A stretch of 51,701 bases of DNA, taken from NCBI GenBank assembly GCA_009377605.1, contig WHTT01000044.1:1-51701 (forward strand), given 5' to 3'. The DNA comes from Luteitalea sp. (lineage in GTDB: Bacteria; Acidobacteriota; Vicinamibacteria; Vicinamibacterales; Vicinamibacteraceae). Numbering within the stretch: the stretch's first letter is position 1; every line of letters starts with the position of its first letter. The position numbers were made by a program, and so were the translations under genes. Below the pieces are notes generated by a model. It saw only the letters and a program-made list of their open reading frames with translations. It was not told the origin of the DNA and did no database searches. Below, piece by piece: positions 42,685 through 51,585 of this stretch.

Positions 42685-44409
42685 ATGTCCACTGATCACT
42701 TGATTGCACCGCACGGCGAGAAGCTGACGGCCCTTGTGGCAGACGCCGAGAGAGCCAACGAGCTGAAGCTCGAGTCGCGCGACTGGCCGTCCTGGGATCT
42801 CACGCCGCGGCAGCTCTGTGATCTCGAGCTGCTCCTGAACGGCGGCTTCTCGCCGCTCGCCGGATTCATGGTGCGATCCGACTACGATCGCGTCTGCAGT
42901 GAGATGCGCCTTTCTGACGGCACGCTCTGGCCCATGCCGATCACGCTCGACGTGCCGGACGCGGTTGCGCGCGGCCTCCAGCCAGGGGCGCGGCTCGCAC
43001 TAAGAGACCCGGAGGGCGTCATGTTGGCCGCCCTGACCTGCGAGGACATCTGGCAGCCGGATCGCGAGGCGGAGGCACAAGCGGTCTTCGGCACGGGAGA
43101 CCGCACACATCCTGGGGTGCGCCATCTCCTCGACTCGACTCATCCGTACTACATCGGCGGCCGCCTCGAAGGGGTGCAGGCTGCCCTGCACTATGACTAC
43201 CGAGGCCTGCGGCACACGCCGGAGGAGCTCCGAAAGGAGTTCGCTCGTCTTGGGTGGCGCCGCATCGTCGCGTTCCAGACGCGGAACCCGATGCATCGGG
43301 CGCATCAGGAGCTGACGTTACGGGCGGCCAAAGACGTGGAAGCCAGCCTGCTGATCCATCCGGTCGTCGGCTTGACCAAGCCGGGCGACGTGGATCACTA
43401 CACGCGGGTCAGGTGCTACGAAGCGCTGCTTCCCACGTATCCTCACGACACGGTCAAGCTGTCCCTGCTTCCCCTGGCCATGCGCATGGGTGGGCCTCGT
43501 GAAGCGGTGTGGCACGCAATCATCCGGAAGAACCACGGCTGCACGCATTTCATCGTGGGACGCGATCATGCGGGGCCGGGCAAGGATGCTTCAGGGAAGC
43601 CGTTCTATGGCCCGTACGACGCGCAAGAGCTCTTGAAGACGCATGAGCAAGAGCTGGGCGTCACGATGGTGCCCTTCAAGGAGATGGTGTACGTCGAGGA
43701 CCTCGATAAGTACGTTCCAAGCGACGAAGTCCCCGAGGGAACCCGAACGCTTTCGATCTCGGGCACTCAGCTCAGATCACGGCTCGCCGAAGGCCGCGAC
43801 ATTCCAGGCTGGTTCACGTTTCCTCAGGTCGTCACAGAGCTTCGGAGGCGCCATCCGCCGCGTCACGCGCAGGGATGCACGATCTTCTTCACGGGGTTGT
43901 CCGGGTCCGGAAAATCGACGGTCGCAAACGTGCTTCTGGTGAAGTTCCTCGAAATGGGCGGGCGCCCTGTCACGCTGTTGGACGGCGATCTCGTTCGCAA
44001 GCATCTGTCGTCGGAGCTTGGCTTCTCGAAGGAGCACCGCGATATCAACATTCGCCGGATTGGCTTCGTCGCCTCCGAAATCACGAAGAACGGCGGCTTG
44101 GCCATCTGCGCGCCGATTGCGCCGTATGACTCCGTGCGGAAGGAAGTCCGGGGCATGATCGAGCCTGTTGGCGGCTTCGTTCTGGTGTACGTCTCTACGC
44201 CGCTGGACGTCTGCGAAGGGCGGGATCGAAAGGGGCTCTACGCAAAAGCCCGCGCCGGTATCATCAAGGAGTTCACAGGCGTGTCGGACCCGTACGAGCT
44301 GCCCGCCGATGCCGACATCACGATCGATACGACAGAGGTGAGCCCGGAAGAAGCCGCGCAGCAGATCCTTTTACATCTGGAGCGGGAGGGATACGTGGGA
44401 GTCGGATAG
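42685..44409 (+). CDS. sat-cysC: Bifunctional sulfate adenylyltransferase/adenylylsulfate kinase (PAPS synthase)
   Basis: 574 residues. N-terminal ATP sulfurylase (about 1-385): active-site QTRNPMHRAHQEL near 197-209 and GRDHAGPG near 293-300. C-terminal APS kinase (about 395-570): P-loop GLSGSGKST near 405-413, then DGDLVRKHLSSELGFS, and RIGFVASEITKNGG. It makes APS, then PAPS, from sulfate and ATP in the cytoplasm. The AAAAGGA site is 14 bases before the ATG, rather far. A six-codon frame (MNTHVH) starting at 42675 with better spacing overlaps the start. Confidence 0.95.
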   Translation: MSTDHLIAPHGEKLTALVADAERANELKLESRDWPSWDLTPRQLCDLELLLNGGFSPLAGFMVRSDYDRVCSEMRLSDGTLWPMPITLDVPDAVARGLQPGARLALRDPEGVMLAALTCEDIWQPDREAEAQAVFGTGDRTHPGVRHLLDSTHPYYIGGRLEGVQAALHYDYRGLRHTPEELRKEFARLGWRRIVAFQTRNPMHRAHQELTLRAAKDVEASLLIHPVVGLTKPGDVDHYTRVRCYEALLPTYPHDTVKLSLLPLAMRMGGPREAVWHAIIRKNHGCTHFIVGRDHAGPGKDASGKPFYGPYDAQELLKTHEQELGVTMVPFKEMVYVEDLDKYVPSDEVPEGTRTLSISGTQLRSRLAEGRDIPGWFTFPQVVTELRRRHPPRHAQGCTIFFTGLSGSGKSTVANVLLVKFLEMGGRPVTLLDGDLVRKHLSSELGFSKEHRDINIRRIGFVASEITKNGGLAICAPIAPYDSVRKEVRGMIEPVGGFVLVYVSTPLDVCEGRDRKGLYAKARAGIIKEFTGVSDPYELPADADITIDTTEVSPEEAAQQILLHLEREGYVGVG

Positions 44410-44550
44410 GTCCTTGGTCCCTGGTCCTTGGTCCCTAGTTCGTGGTCCTTGGTGCGGCGACAGTCGATTAGGGCTATCGGTGCAACGGTTCGGCGCCATC
44501 GGTATCGGAGCTCAACGAATGCTCAGGCGCACCAAGGACCAAGGACCAAG
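44410..44550. repeat. Short-unit repeat cluster with long inverted arms between convergent genes
   Basis: Repeated GGTCCTTGGTCC units at 44410-44452 face inverted ACCAAGGACCAAGGACC units at 44531-44553. The 14-base arms 44443-44456 and 44528-44541 are perfectly complementary across about 70 bases. Lying between the convergent PAPS synthase and nadA genes, the stem could act as a two-way terminator, though there is no T-run. Confidence 0.75.
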
Positions 44551-44553
44551 GAC

Positions 44554-45684
44554 CTAATGAATCGCCAACATGCGGTCGAGCGCCACCCGCGCCCAATGCT
44601 TCGTGGGCTCGGGCACGACGATGTGGTTCTTGACGGTGCCTTGCAGCAGGCTATCGAGGCACCAGAGGAGGTGGTTCGGCGAGACGCGGAACATCGTCGA
44701 GCAAAGGCAGCCAAACTGATCGAGGGTGACGACGGTCTGCTCCGGTGCCACTTCCCTGGCGAGGCGGTTGACGAGGTGAATCTCGGTGCCGACGGCCCAA
44801 ATGGTACCGGCCGGCGCCTGACGCACAGCGTGTAGGATGTGTTCCGTCGATCCGCAGTCGTCTGCCGCCTGGACGACGTCCCAGGTGCACTCTGGATGCA
44901 CGATCACGCGCGCCTGCGGGTACCGCTTCCGAATGTTCTGAATCTGCGCGACGGTAAACCTCGTGTGAACCGAGCAGTGGCCCTTCCAGAGGAAGAGTCG
45001 CGCCCTAGCTGCCTCGTCGCGCGCAAGACCGCCCCAAGGCTCGTTGGGGTCCCACACGACCATCTCGTCGAGCGGCGCCCCCATTTTGTAGGCGGTGTTT
45101 CTTCCAAGGTGCTGATCAGGGAGGAACAGGACGCGCGCGGCCTGTTCCCACGCCCAGCGCAACGCCGCGCCCGCATTGCTCGAGGTGCAGATCACGCCGC
45201 CGCGCTCACCAACGAACGCCTTGATGGCCGCCGAGGAGTTGATGTACGTGACGGGGACCAGATCGTCGATGCCCAGCTCGCTGAGCTCCCGCCAGCACAC
45301 CTCGAGCTGGTCGATCTCGGCCATGTCGGCCATCGAGCAGCCGGCAGCAAGATCCGGAAGCGTTACCCGTTGATGCGGCGCCGCCAGGATGTCTGCGCTC
45401 TCCGCCATGAAATGCACACCGCAAAAAACGATGAACTCGGCCGCCTGACGGCTGGCGGCTTCGCGCGAGAGCTTGAGAGAATCGCCGGTCACGTCAGCGA
45501 ACTTGATCACCTCATCTCGCTGATAGTGGTGCCCCAGGATAACGAGACGGTCACCGAGCGCCGCCCTCGCCGCAGCGATGCGGGAGTCCATCTCGGCAGG
45601 TGACAGGCTCAGATATTCTTCCGGCAGCGACTGCCGCTCGCGGATCTGCGCGTTCTCGTAATCGGTGAGCAGTTTGACGTCCAC
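44554..45684 (-). CDS. nadA: Quinolinate synthase
   Basis: 376 residues from a GTG at 45684, chosen for the CAGGAG eight bases upstream; the frame extends to a TTG at 45738. NadA is a [4Fe-4S] enzyme that condenses iminoaspartate with dihydroxyacetone phosphate to quinolinate in NAD synthesis. Three cluster cysteines are expected. Visible Cys-containing conserved blocks are LAAGCSMADMAEI, VIVHPECTWDVV and DQFGCLCSTM; GHHYQRDEV near the N-terminus is the substrate loop. No nadB or nadC is nearby. Housekeeping; unrelated to the lipid cluster. Confidence 0.95.
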   Translation of the reverse strand: MDVKLLTDYENAQIRERQSLPEEYLSLSPAEMDSRIAAARAALGDRLVILGHHYQRDEVIKFADVTGDSLKLSREAASRQAAEFIVFCGVHFMAESADILAAPHQRVTLPDLAAGCSMADMAEIDQLEVCWRELSELGIDDLVPVTYINSSAAIKAFVGERGGVICTSSNAGAALRWAWEQAARVLFLPDQHLGRNTAYKMGAPLDEMVVWDPNEPWGGLARDEAARARLFLWKGHCSVHTRFTVAQIQNIRKRYPQARVIVHPECTWDVVQAADDCGSTEHILHAVRQAPAGTIWAVGTEIHLVNRLAREVAPEQTVVTLDQFGCLCSTMFRVSPNHLLWCLDSLLQGTVKNHIVVPEPTKHWARVALDRMLAIH

Positions 45685-45764
45685 CCGACGCTCTCCTGCA
45701 ATTGCCCACCCCTCCAGCCTCCTTGGCTTAGGGGTCAATCATCCATCTTAACGCCGAGGCGGGT

Positions 45765-45788
45765 GAAAAGGAACCGGGTACCCTTTTC
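45765..45788. repeat. Inverted repeat around the AGGAACCGGGTACC 14-mer
   Basis: GAAAAGG and CCTTTTC arms flank AACCGGGTAC; the core 14-mer also lies at 42606-42619. It is in the divergent region between nadA and the TonB-dependent receptor (45685-45891), where promoters for both must lie. I could not assign promoter boxes confidently. Confidence 0.55.
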
Positions 45789-45891
45789 CCCTTACAATTG
45801 GCACACCTACCGGTTGCGAGCGCTTGCCGTCACGGTCTCGGGGCCACCTGCGATCTGACGAGCTTCGGTTTGTCCTTGAAGGAGGATCCGT

Positions 45892-48741
45892 ATGTCACGA
45901 CACCTCATACTGGTGTGGCTGGCCACTCCGTTGTTCCTGCTCGTGCCTGCAGCAGGGCTGGCACAGCTCGATCAAGGTCGGCTCGTCGGAACCGTCAGAG
46001 ACACGCAAGGCGCCGTCCTTGCGGGTGTTACCGTCACAGCCACGTCTCCGGCGCTGATCGGGGCACAGGCTACGGTCTCAGAGCTCGATGGGACCTATCG
46101 CTTCGCCGCCCTGCCGCCAGGCAGGTATACGGTGGCCTTCGAGCTCTCCGGCTTCACCACTGTTCAACGCGAGAACATCGTGCTGGCGCTTGGCCAGACC
46201 TTGACGGTCGATCAGCAGCTCGACGTGGCGTCGCTCGAAGAAACAGTGACCGTGTCGAGCGAATCGCCGGTGGTCGACCTCCAATCCACGAAGGTCGGCG
46301 TGGAGTTCACCGCTCAGAAGCTGGCGGCGATTCCCTCGGCAACCGACGTCTGGGCCGTGCTTGGACAGGCGCCGGGCGTACGCATGCTCGGCTTCGACGT
46401 GGGCGGCAGCCACAAGAGCCAGCAGCTCGGGTACGAGAGCTTCGGTATCCGCGGCCAGAATCGTGTGGTCACCGAGGGCGTGGACACGACCGAGGGCGAC
46501 AACGCCGCGGGCTTCTACCAGGACTTCTTCGCGCACGAGGAAATGTCGGTCAGCGCCTCCGGCGCAGACGTCTCCATGAACACGCCAGGCTCGGCCGTCG
46601 TGACCAACATCAAGAGCGGCGGCAACACCTTCAGCTCGCTCAATCAGATCACCTACGAGGGGAGGCGGTTCGTCGACAACAACATCGACGACCGGACGCA
46701 GGCGCGAGACTTCACGGGGCAACCCAACCTCAAATTCTGGGAGGGACATACCGATCTTGGCGGGCCCATCGAGCGCGATCGCGCGTGGTTCTATGGCGCC
46801 TACAACCACTTCACCATCGACAAGGCGATCTCCGGCGTCGAGCCAGAATTCACGGATCTGGCAATCTTCGACAACGTCACCGTGAAAGGAACCTTCCGCG
46901 CCAGCCAGAAGGACACGCTCATCGGCTACTACCAGTGGGGCCGCAAGTACAAGCCGACGCGCGGTCTCTCTGCGACCATTGGCCCGGACTCCATCCTGGC
47001 GCAGGACAGCCGATCCTGGATGTACAACGGTCAGCATCAACGCGTGTGGACCAATCGCCTGTTCACAGACATCAAGGTCGGCCTGTTCGGCTTCGGCTGG
47101 CCGATGGAACCGGCCGTCGACTGGCAGTCGAGCCCGTCTCGCATCGACACGGGCACCAACGTGCAAACTGGCGCGGGCTGGTTGGCGGGTGACCCAGATG
47201 GCGCGTTCACCTTCGATCGCGCCAAGCCGCAGGTCACGTTCTCCACGACGTACTATCTTCCCGAGAAGGCAGGCAACCACGACTTCAAAGCCGGCTTCGA
47301 GTGGTTGGACGACCGATCCAACCTCGGGAACAACGGCAACTCAGGGCCGATTCTCTATCGCGACAGGAATGGCGCGGTCGACGAAATCCGGTTGGTCGAC
47401 GTCGGAACATTCGAGACGTTCGGCGACGCGTGGACCAGCGCCGAGGATGGCAATCGGCGCATCGCCTTGTTTCTTCAGGATCGCTGGAGCCCAACGAGCC
47501 GGCTCACGATCACGGCGGGGATCCGCTACGAGCGCCAGCAGCCGTATTACGGCGACGGTATCCGGACACCAGTGCTCTCGGACGTCTTCGACGAGCAGGT
47601 GGCGCCCGGACGGACGCTGCTGACGAGCAGCAAGCTCGTGCCGCGGCTCGGTGTGAGCTGGGATCCGCTCGGCGATGGCAGGTCCGTCATCAAGGCGTTC
47701 TACGGACGCTACTACCACAACTTCGCCGACAACCTGGAGGATGTGAATCCGGGCGGCACGGACCGCCGCGACTATAGGTTCAACGATCTCAACGGCAACC
47801 GGCTCTACGATGGGCCGGCAGAGCTCGGTGCACTGGTCGCATCGGCGGGCGGCAGCTCGACGACGCTGGATCCCAATCTCAGAACGCCATACAGCGACGA
47901 GGTCAGCGCATCGTTCGAGCGGCAGTTCTGGGGCGAATCATCGCTGAGGGTGGCGTATGTCCGCAAGATGACGCGAGACGCTTTCGACACGATCAACGTC
48001 GCACGCGAGGGTCAGTTCGTCATCGAAGTGCCACAAGAGGTCACGCTGCAGAGCTTCGACGGCGGTGTCGAAGGCACGCGGGTCTTCACTGTCCTCGACA
48101 TCCCCGATGATCTGCAGGGCGAGGTCAACAACGCCATCATGAACATCCCCGCGTCGGTTGGCGGCGGCAATTACGATTACGACACGGTGCAGGTGGCGTT
48201 CACGAAGCGGATCTCGCGAGACCTGTTCCTCCAGGGCAGCTTCGACTACCAGTGGCGCGATGAGCTGCGGAACAACGTTGCCAGCAACAATCCGCTCGTC
48301 TCCGACCCGCTCGGCATCGATTACTTCCAGAACGTGTCTCCCGAGGTTTCGAACCGGCAGGAGAGCACGAACTGGCAGGGGCGCCTTCTGGGCAACTACG
48401 AGCTTCCTCGCGGCATTGGCGTGGCTCTGAACTGGCGTATCCAGAGTGGCTGGGCCTGGTCCCGCCTGATCAACGTGAACCTGCCAAACGCCGGAACGCA
48501 GGTGTTCTTCGTCGAAGATATCAGCGACAACCGGTCGGATACCGTATCGTTGATCGATGTACGGCTCGACAAGGCGTTCGACCTTGGGCGCTATCGACTG
48601 AAGCTCATGGTGGACCTTTACAATCTCACCAATTCCAACGCGGTCACGAACTTCAATCTGACCAACGGCTCGAACTTCAACAAAATCAACGCCGCTGTCG
48701 ATCCGCGCACACTGCTGGTCGGAGCGCGGGTGGATTTCTAG
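45892..48741 (+). CDS. TonB-dependent receptor, Oar-like, with carboxypeptidase regulatory-like N-domain
   Basis: 949 residues. AAGGAGGATCCGT precedes the ATG. A signal peptide (about 1-24, ending GLAQ) is followed by a carboxypeptidase regulatory-like beta-sandwich (about 30-110: GTVRDTQGAVLAGVTV, then DGTYRFAALPPGRYTV), a plug domain (about 120-260) and an outer-membrane barrel with many aromatic strand ends. The terminal residues GARVDF end in Phe, as is usual for outer-membrane barrels. The family is expanded in Acidobacteriota and takes up oligosaccharides or peptides. The substrate is not known. It is transcribed towards ppc but 21 bases apart, perhaps together. Confidence 0.92.
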   Translation: MSRHLILVWLATPLFLLVPAAGLAQLDQGRLVGTVRDTQGAVLAGVTVTATSPALIGAQATVSELDGTYRFAALPPGRYTVAFELSGFTTVQRENIVLALGQTLTVDQQLDVASLEETVTVSSESPVVDLQSTKVGVEFTAQKLAAIPSATDVWAVLGQAPGVRMLGFDVGGSHKSQQLGYESFGIRGQNRVVTEGVDTTEGDNAAGFYQDFFAHEEMSVSASGADVSMNTPGSAVVTNIKSGGNTFSSLNQITYEGRRFVDNNIDDRTQARDFTGQPNLKFWEGHTDLGGPIERDRAWFYGAYNHFTIDKAISGVEPEFTDLAIFDNVTVKGTFRASQKDTLIGYYQWGRKYKPTRGLSATIGPDSILAQDSRSWMYNGQHQRVWTNRLFTDIKVGLFGFGWPMEPAVDWQSSPSRIDTGTNVQTGAGWLAGDPDGAFTFDRAKPQVTFSTTYYLPEKAGNHDFKAGFEWLDDRSNLGNNGNSGPILYRDRNGAVDEIRLVDVGTFETFGDAWTSAEDGNRRIALFLQDRWSPTSRLTITAGIRYERQQPYYGDGIRTPVLSDVFDEQVAPGRTLLTSSKLVPRLGVSWDPLGDGRSVIKAFYGRYYHNFADNLEDVNPGGTDRRDYRFNDLNGNRLYDGPAELGALVASAGGSSTTLDPNLRTPYSDEVSASFERQFWGESSLRVAYVRKMTRDAFDTINVAREGQFVIEVPQEVTLQSFDGGVEGTRVFTVLDIPDDLQGEVNNAIMNIPASVGGGNYDYDTVQVAFTKRISRDLFLQGSFDYQWRDELRNNVASNNPLVSDPLGIDYFQNVSPEVSNRQESTNWQGRLLGNYELPRGIGVALNWRIQSGWAWSRLINVNLPNAGTQVFFVEDISDNRSDTVSLIDVRLDKAFDLGRYRLKLMVDLYNLTNSNAVTNFNLTNGSNFNKINAAVDPRTLLVGARVDF

Positions 48742-48762
48742 TGGCGCTACAATCCTCGTGAG

Positions 48763-51585
48763 ATGTCCGTCGAAGAAGAGCGAGATCGCTTGAGCGAGCA
48801 GATTCATCAGTTGGGGGATCTGCTCGGCGACACCATCAAGGAACAAGAGGGAGAGGCGCTCTTCGAGCTGGTCGAAGAGATCCGGCACCTGGCCAAAGCC
48901 CATCGGAGCCGTGATGAAGCAGCAGGCCAACGCCTCCTAGCGCTCGTCGATGGCCTCCCTCTCGACCGCGCGCACGGCGTCGTCAAAGCATTCGCGACCT
49001 ACTTCCAGCTCGTCAACCTCGCGGAAGAGGAAGAGCGGGTTCGTGTGCTGCATCGCCGCGCGCGACACGCGCACGAGCAGAACGAGCCCATGGATGAGAC
49101 CGTCGCGGAGGCGGTGATGCGATTGCGTGACGCGGGCGTGAGCGAATCCGAGATGCAAGCGCTGCTCCGTGGCCTCCTCATCATGCCGGTGCTCACAGCA
49201 CACCCCACCGAAGCGGTTCGCCGCGCCGTGCTCGCCAAGCTCGATAGGATCAGCGACATCCTCCGCGACTTCGATTTCGTCCGGCTCACGCCGCACCAGG
49301 AGGCACAAGCCTGGACGGCATTGCGGGAAGAGCTCGCGTCCCTGTGGCAGACCGAAGAGACGCGTACAACGAAGCCAACCGTTCTCGACGAAGTCCGTAA
49401 TGGGCTGTATTACTTCGAAAGCACTCTTTTCGATCAGGTCCCCGAGATCTACGAGAAGCTCGAGCTGGCCCTTGCCGATGCCTGGCCAGACGCCACCTTT
49501 GACATCCCCATCTTCCTGCGCTACGGAAGTTGGATCGGCGGCGATCGCGACGGGAATCCCTTCGTCACGCCGGAGGTCACCGAGCAGGCGCTGCGCGAGC
49601 ACAAGGCCATGGCGCTCAGGCTGTATCGGCGGGCGCTCGATCGCATGCATGGGCACTTCACAGCGTCCAGGCTGCGCTACGAGATCTCACCCGCTCTCAA
49701 AGCCAGCCTCGAGGCAGACGCGGCGCTGTTTCCCGAGCGCGCACGCATGGTCGCGGCCCATTATCCAGAACAGCCGTATCGACAGAAGCTCTTCTTCGTC
49801 TTCGACCGCCTCGAAGCCACGGCACGCGCCAATACCGAGACCTGGCATGGAGCGCGGGCGCGTGTGCCTGGTGAATACAGCACGGTCGAAGAGTTTCTCA
49901 GCGACTTACGGCTGGTCCAGCACAGCCTGCAGCAGCACGCCGGCGGCTGGCGGTTGGCTTCCGGTCGTTTGGCGACGCTCATCCGCCAGGTCGAGATCTT
50001 CGGATTCCACCTCGCCACGCTGGACGTCAGACAGCACGCGGCGCGACACACGGCCGCGCTCACGGAGCTCGTCGCGCAGCTCGACCTCGCGAACGACTAC
50101 GGCTCGCTCGGCGAGTCCGAGAGGATCGCGCTGCTGACGCGGGAGCTGGCGGAGCCCCGGCCGGCTCTTCTCGCCGATGACAAGCTCAGCGAGGCAGCCC
50201 GCGAGGTCGTTGCACCATTTCACCTCATCCCCCGCGCGCACGACGAGCTCGGGACGTCCGCCATCGACAGCTACGTCGTCAGCATGACCGCGGACGCCAG
50301 CGACGCGCTCGGCGTACTGTGGCTCGCGACGCTGGCCGGTTGCGCCAGCGACGTCGACATCGTGCCGCTGTTCGAAACGGTCGACGCGCTGCACCGCGCA
50401 CCCAAGATCCTCGCCACCCTGTTTGCGCATCCGGCCTACGCGGCGCATCTCGAGCGCCGCGGCCGAGCCCAACAGGTCATGATTGGGTACAGCGACTCGA
50501 ACAAGGAGGCCGGTTACCTCTCGGCCAACTGGGAGCTCCACCTCGCCCAGCGGTCGCTCGCGAAGACGTGCGCCGAGCACGACGTCACGCTCACGCTGTT
50601 TCACGGGCGCGGTGGATCAGTGGGGCGCGGAGGTGGCCCGGCCAACCGTGCCATTCTCGCGCAGCCCGCCGACTCAGTACGAGGACGCTTGAAGCTCACC
50701 GAGCAGGGAGAGGTGATCACCAATCGGTACGCCAATGCCGACATCGCCCATCGACATCTGGAACAGATCGTGAGCGCGGTGCTCCTCACATCGGGCCCGA
50801 GGAAAGTGGGGACGCCCCCCAAGCCGCAGCGCGGGCTCGGGCTGCGTTCGCGGGGCGGCGAGTGGGAACAGGCCATGAGCGCCTTGTCACCAATCGCCAA
50901 GCAGACGTACTGCGAGCTGGTGGGTGCGGCCGCCCTCTTGCGCTACTTTCACGAGACGACGCCAATCGACGAGATCGGCCGCCTGAACATCGGCAGCCGG
51001 CCGCCCCGCCGCCAAGCCACCGAGCGTCTCGAAGACCTCCGCGCGATCCCCTGGGTGTTCGCCTGGATGCAGTGCCGTGTCACGCTGCCCGGCTGGTACG
51101 GCCTCGGCACGGCCTTCACCGAATGGGCCGGTGACGATGACACGCGTTGGGCCACGTTGCGTGCGATGTATCGCGAATGGCCGTTCTTTCGTACGACGAT
51201 CGACAACGCGCAGATGTCGATGCGTAAAGCCGACCTCCTCATTGCCCAGGTCTACGCCAGGCTGGCGGACGAAGCCACGCGCGAGCTGGTGTGGCCGGCG
51301 CTTGCCGCAGAATTCCAGCGAACAGAGACTGCGATCCTCCGGCTCACGCGCCAGCGAGACCTGCTCGACAACGAGCGCTGGGTCCAGCGCGCCATCAAGG
51401 TCAGAAACCCCTACATCGATCCAATGAACTACATCCAGGTGGCGCTGCTCAGGCGTCTCCGTCGGGTGCGGAACCATGGCGCACCAAGCGCAACGGCACC
51501 GCAGCCAGAGGATCCGGAGGCCCTGCGGCGGGTCGTGCTGCTCACCGTGAACGGCATCGCCGCCGGGCTCCGGAATACCGGCTGA
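48763..51585 (+). CDS. ppc: Phosphoenolpyruvate carboxylase
   Basis: 940 residues, the full length for bacterial PEP carboxylase, which makes oxaloacetate from PEP and bicarbonate. The first catalytic His is in VLTAHPTEAVRR near residues 144-155. The second signature is VMIGYSDSNKEAGYLSANW, followed by FHGRGGSVGRGGGP, the glycine-rich active-site loop. The C-terminus reads TVNGIAAGLRNTG, as is usual. Cytoplasmic, anaplerotic. It lies immediately after the TonB-dependent receptor gene. Confidence 0.97.
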   Translation: MSVEEERDRLSEQIHQLGDLLGDTIKEQEGEALFELVEEIRHLAKAHRSRDEAAGQRLLALVDGLPLDRAHGVVKAFATYFQLVNLAEEEERVRVLHRRARHAHEQNEPMDETVAEAVMRLRDAGVSESEMQALLRGLLIMPVLTAHPTEAVRRAVLAKLDRISDILRDFDFVRLTPHQEAQAWTALREELASLWQTEETRTTKPTVLDEVRNGLYYFESTLFDQVPEIYEKLELALADAWPDATFDIPIFLRYGSWIGGDRDGNPFVTPEVTEQALREHKAMALRLYRRALDRMHGHFTASRLRYEISPALKASLEADAALFPERARMVAAHYPEQPYRQKLFFVFDRLEATARANTETWHGARARVPGEYSTVEEFLSDLRLVQHSLQQHAGGWRLASGRLATLIRQVEIFGFHLATLDVRQHAARHTAALTELVAQLDLANDYGSLGESERIALLTRELAEPRPALLADDKLSEAAREVVAPFHLIPRAHDELGTSAIDSYVVSMTADASDALGVLWLATLAGCASDVDIVPLFETVDALHRAPKILATLFAHPAYAAHLERRGRAQQVMIGYSDSNKEAGYLSANWELHLAQRSLAKTCAEHDVTLTLFHGRGGSVGRGGGPANRAILAQPADSVRGRLKLTEQGEVITNRYANADIAHRHLEQIVSAVLLTSGPRKVGTPPKPQRGLGLRSRGGEWEQAMSALSPIAKQTYCELVGAAALLRYFHETTPIDEIGRLNIGSRPPRRQATERLEDLRAIPWVFAWMQCRVTLPGWYGLGTAFTEWAGDDDTRWATLRAMYREWPFFRTTIDNAQMSMRKADLLIAQVYARLADEATRELVWPALAAEFQRTETAILRLTRQRDLLDNERWVQRAIKVRNPYIDPMNYIQVALLRRLRRVRNHGAPSATAPQPEDPEALRRVVLLTVNGIAAGLRNTG

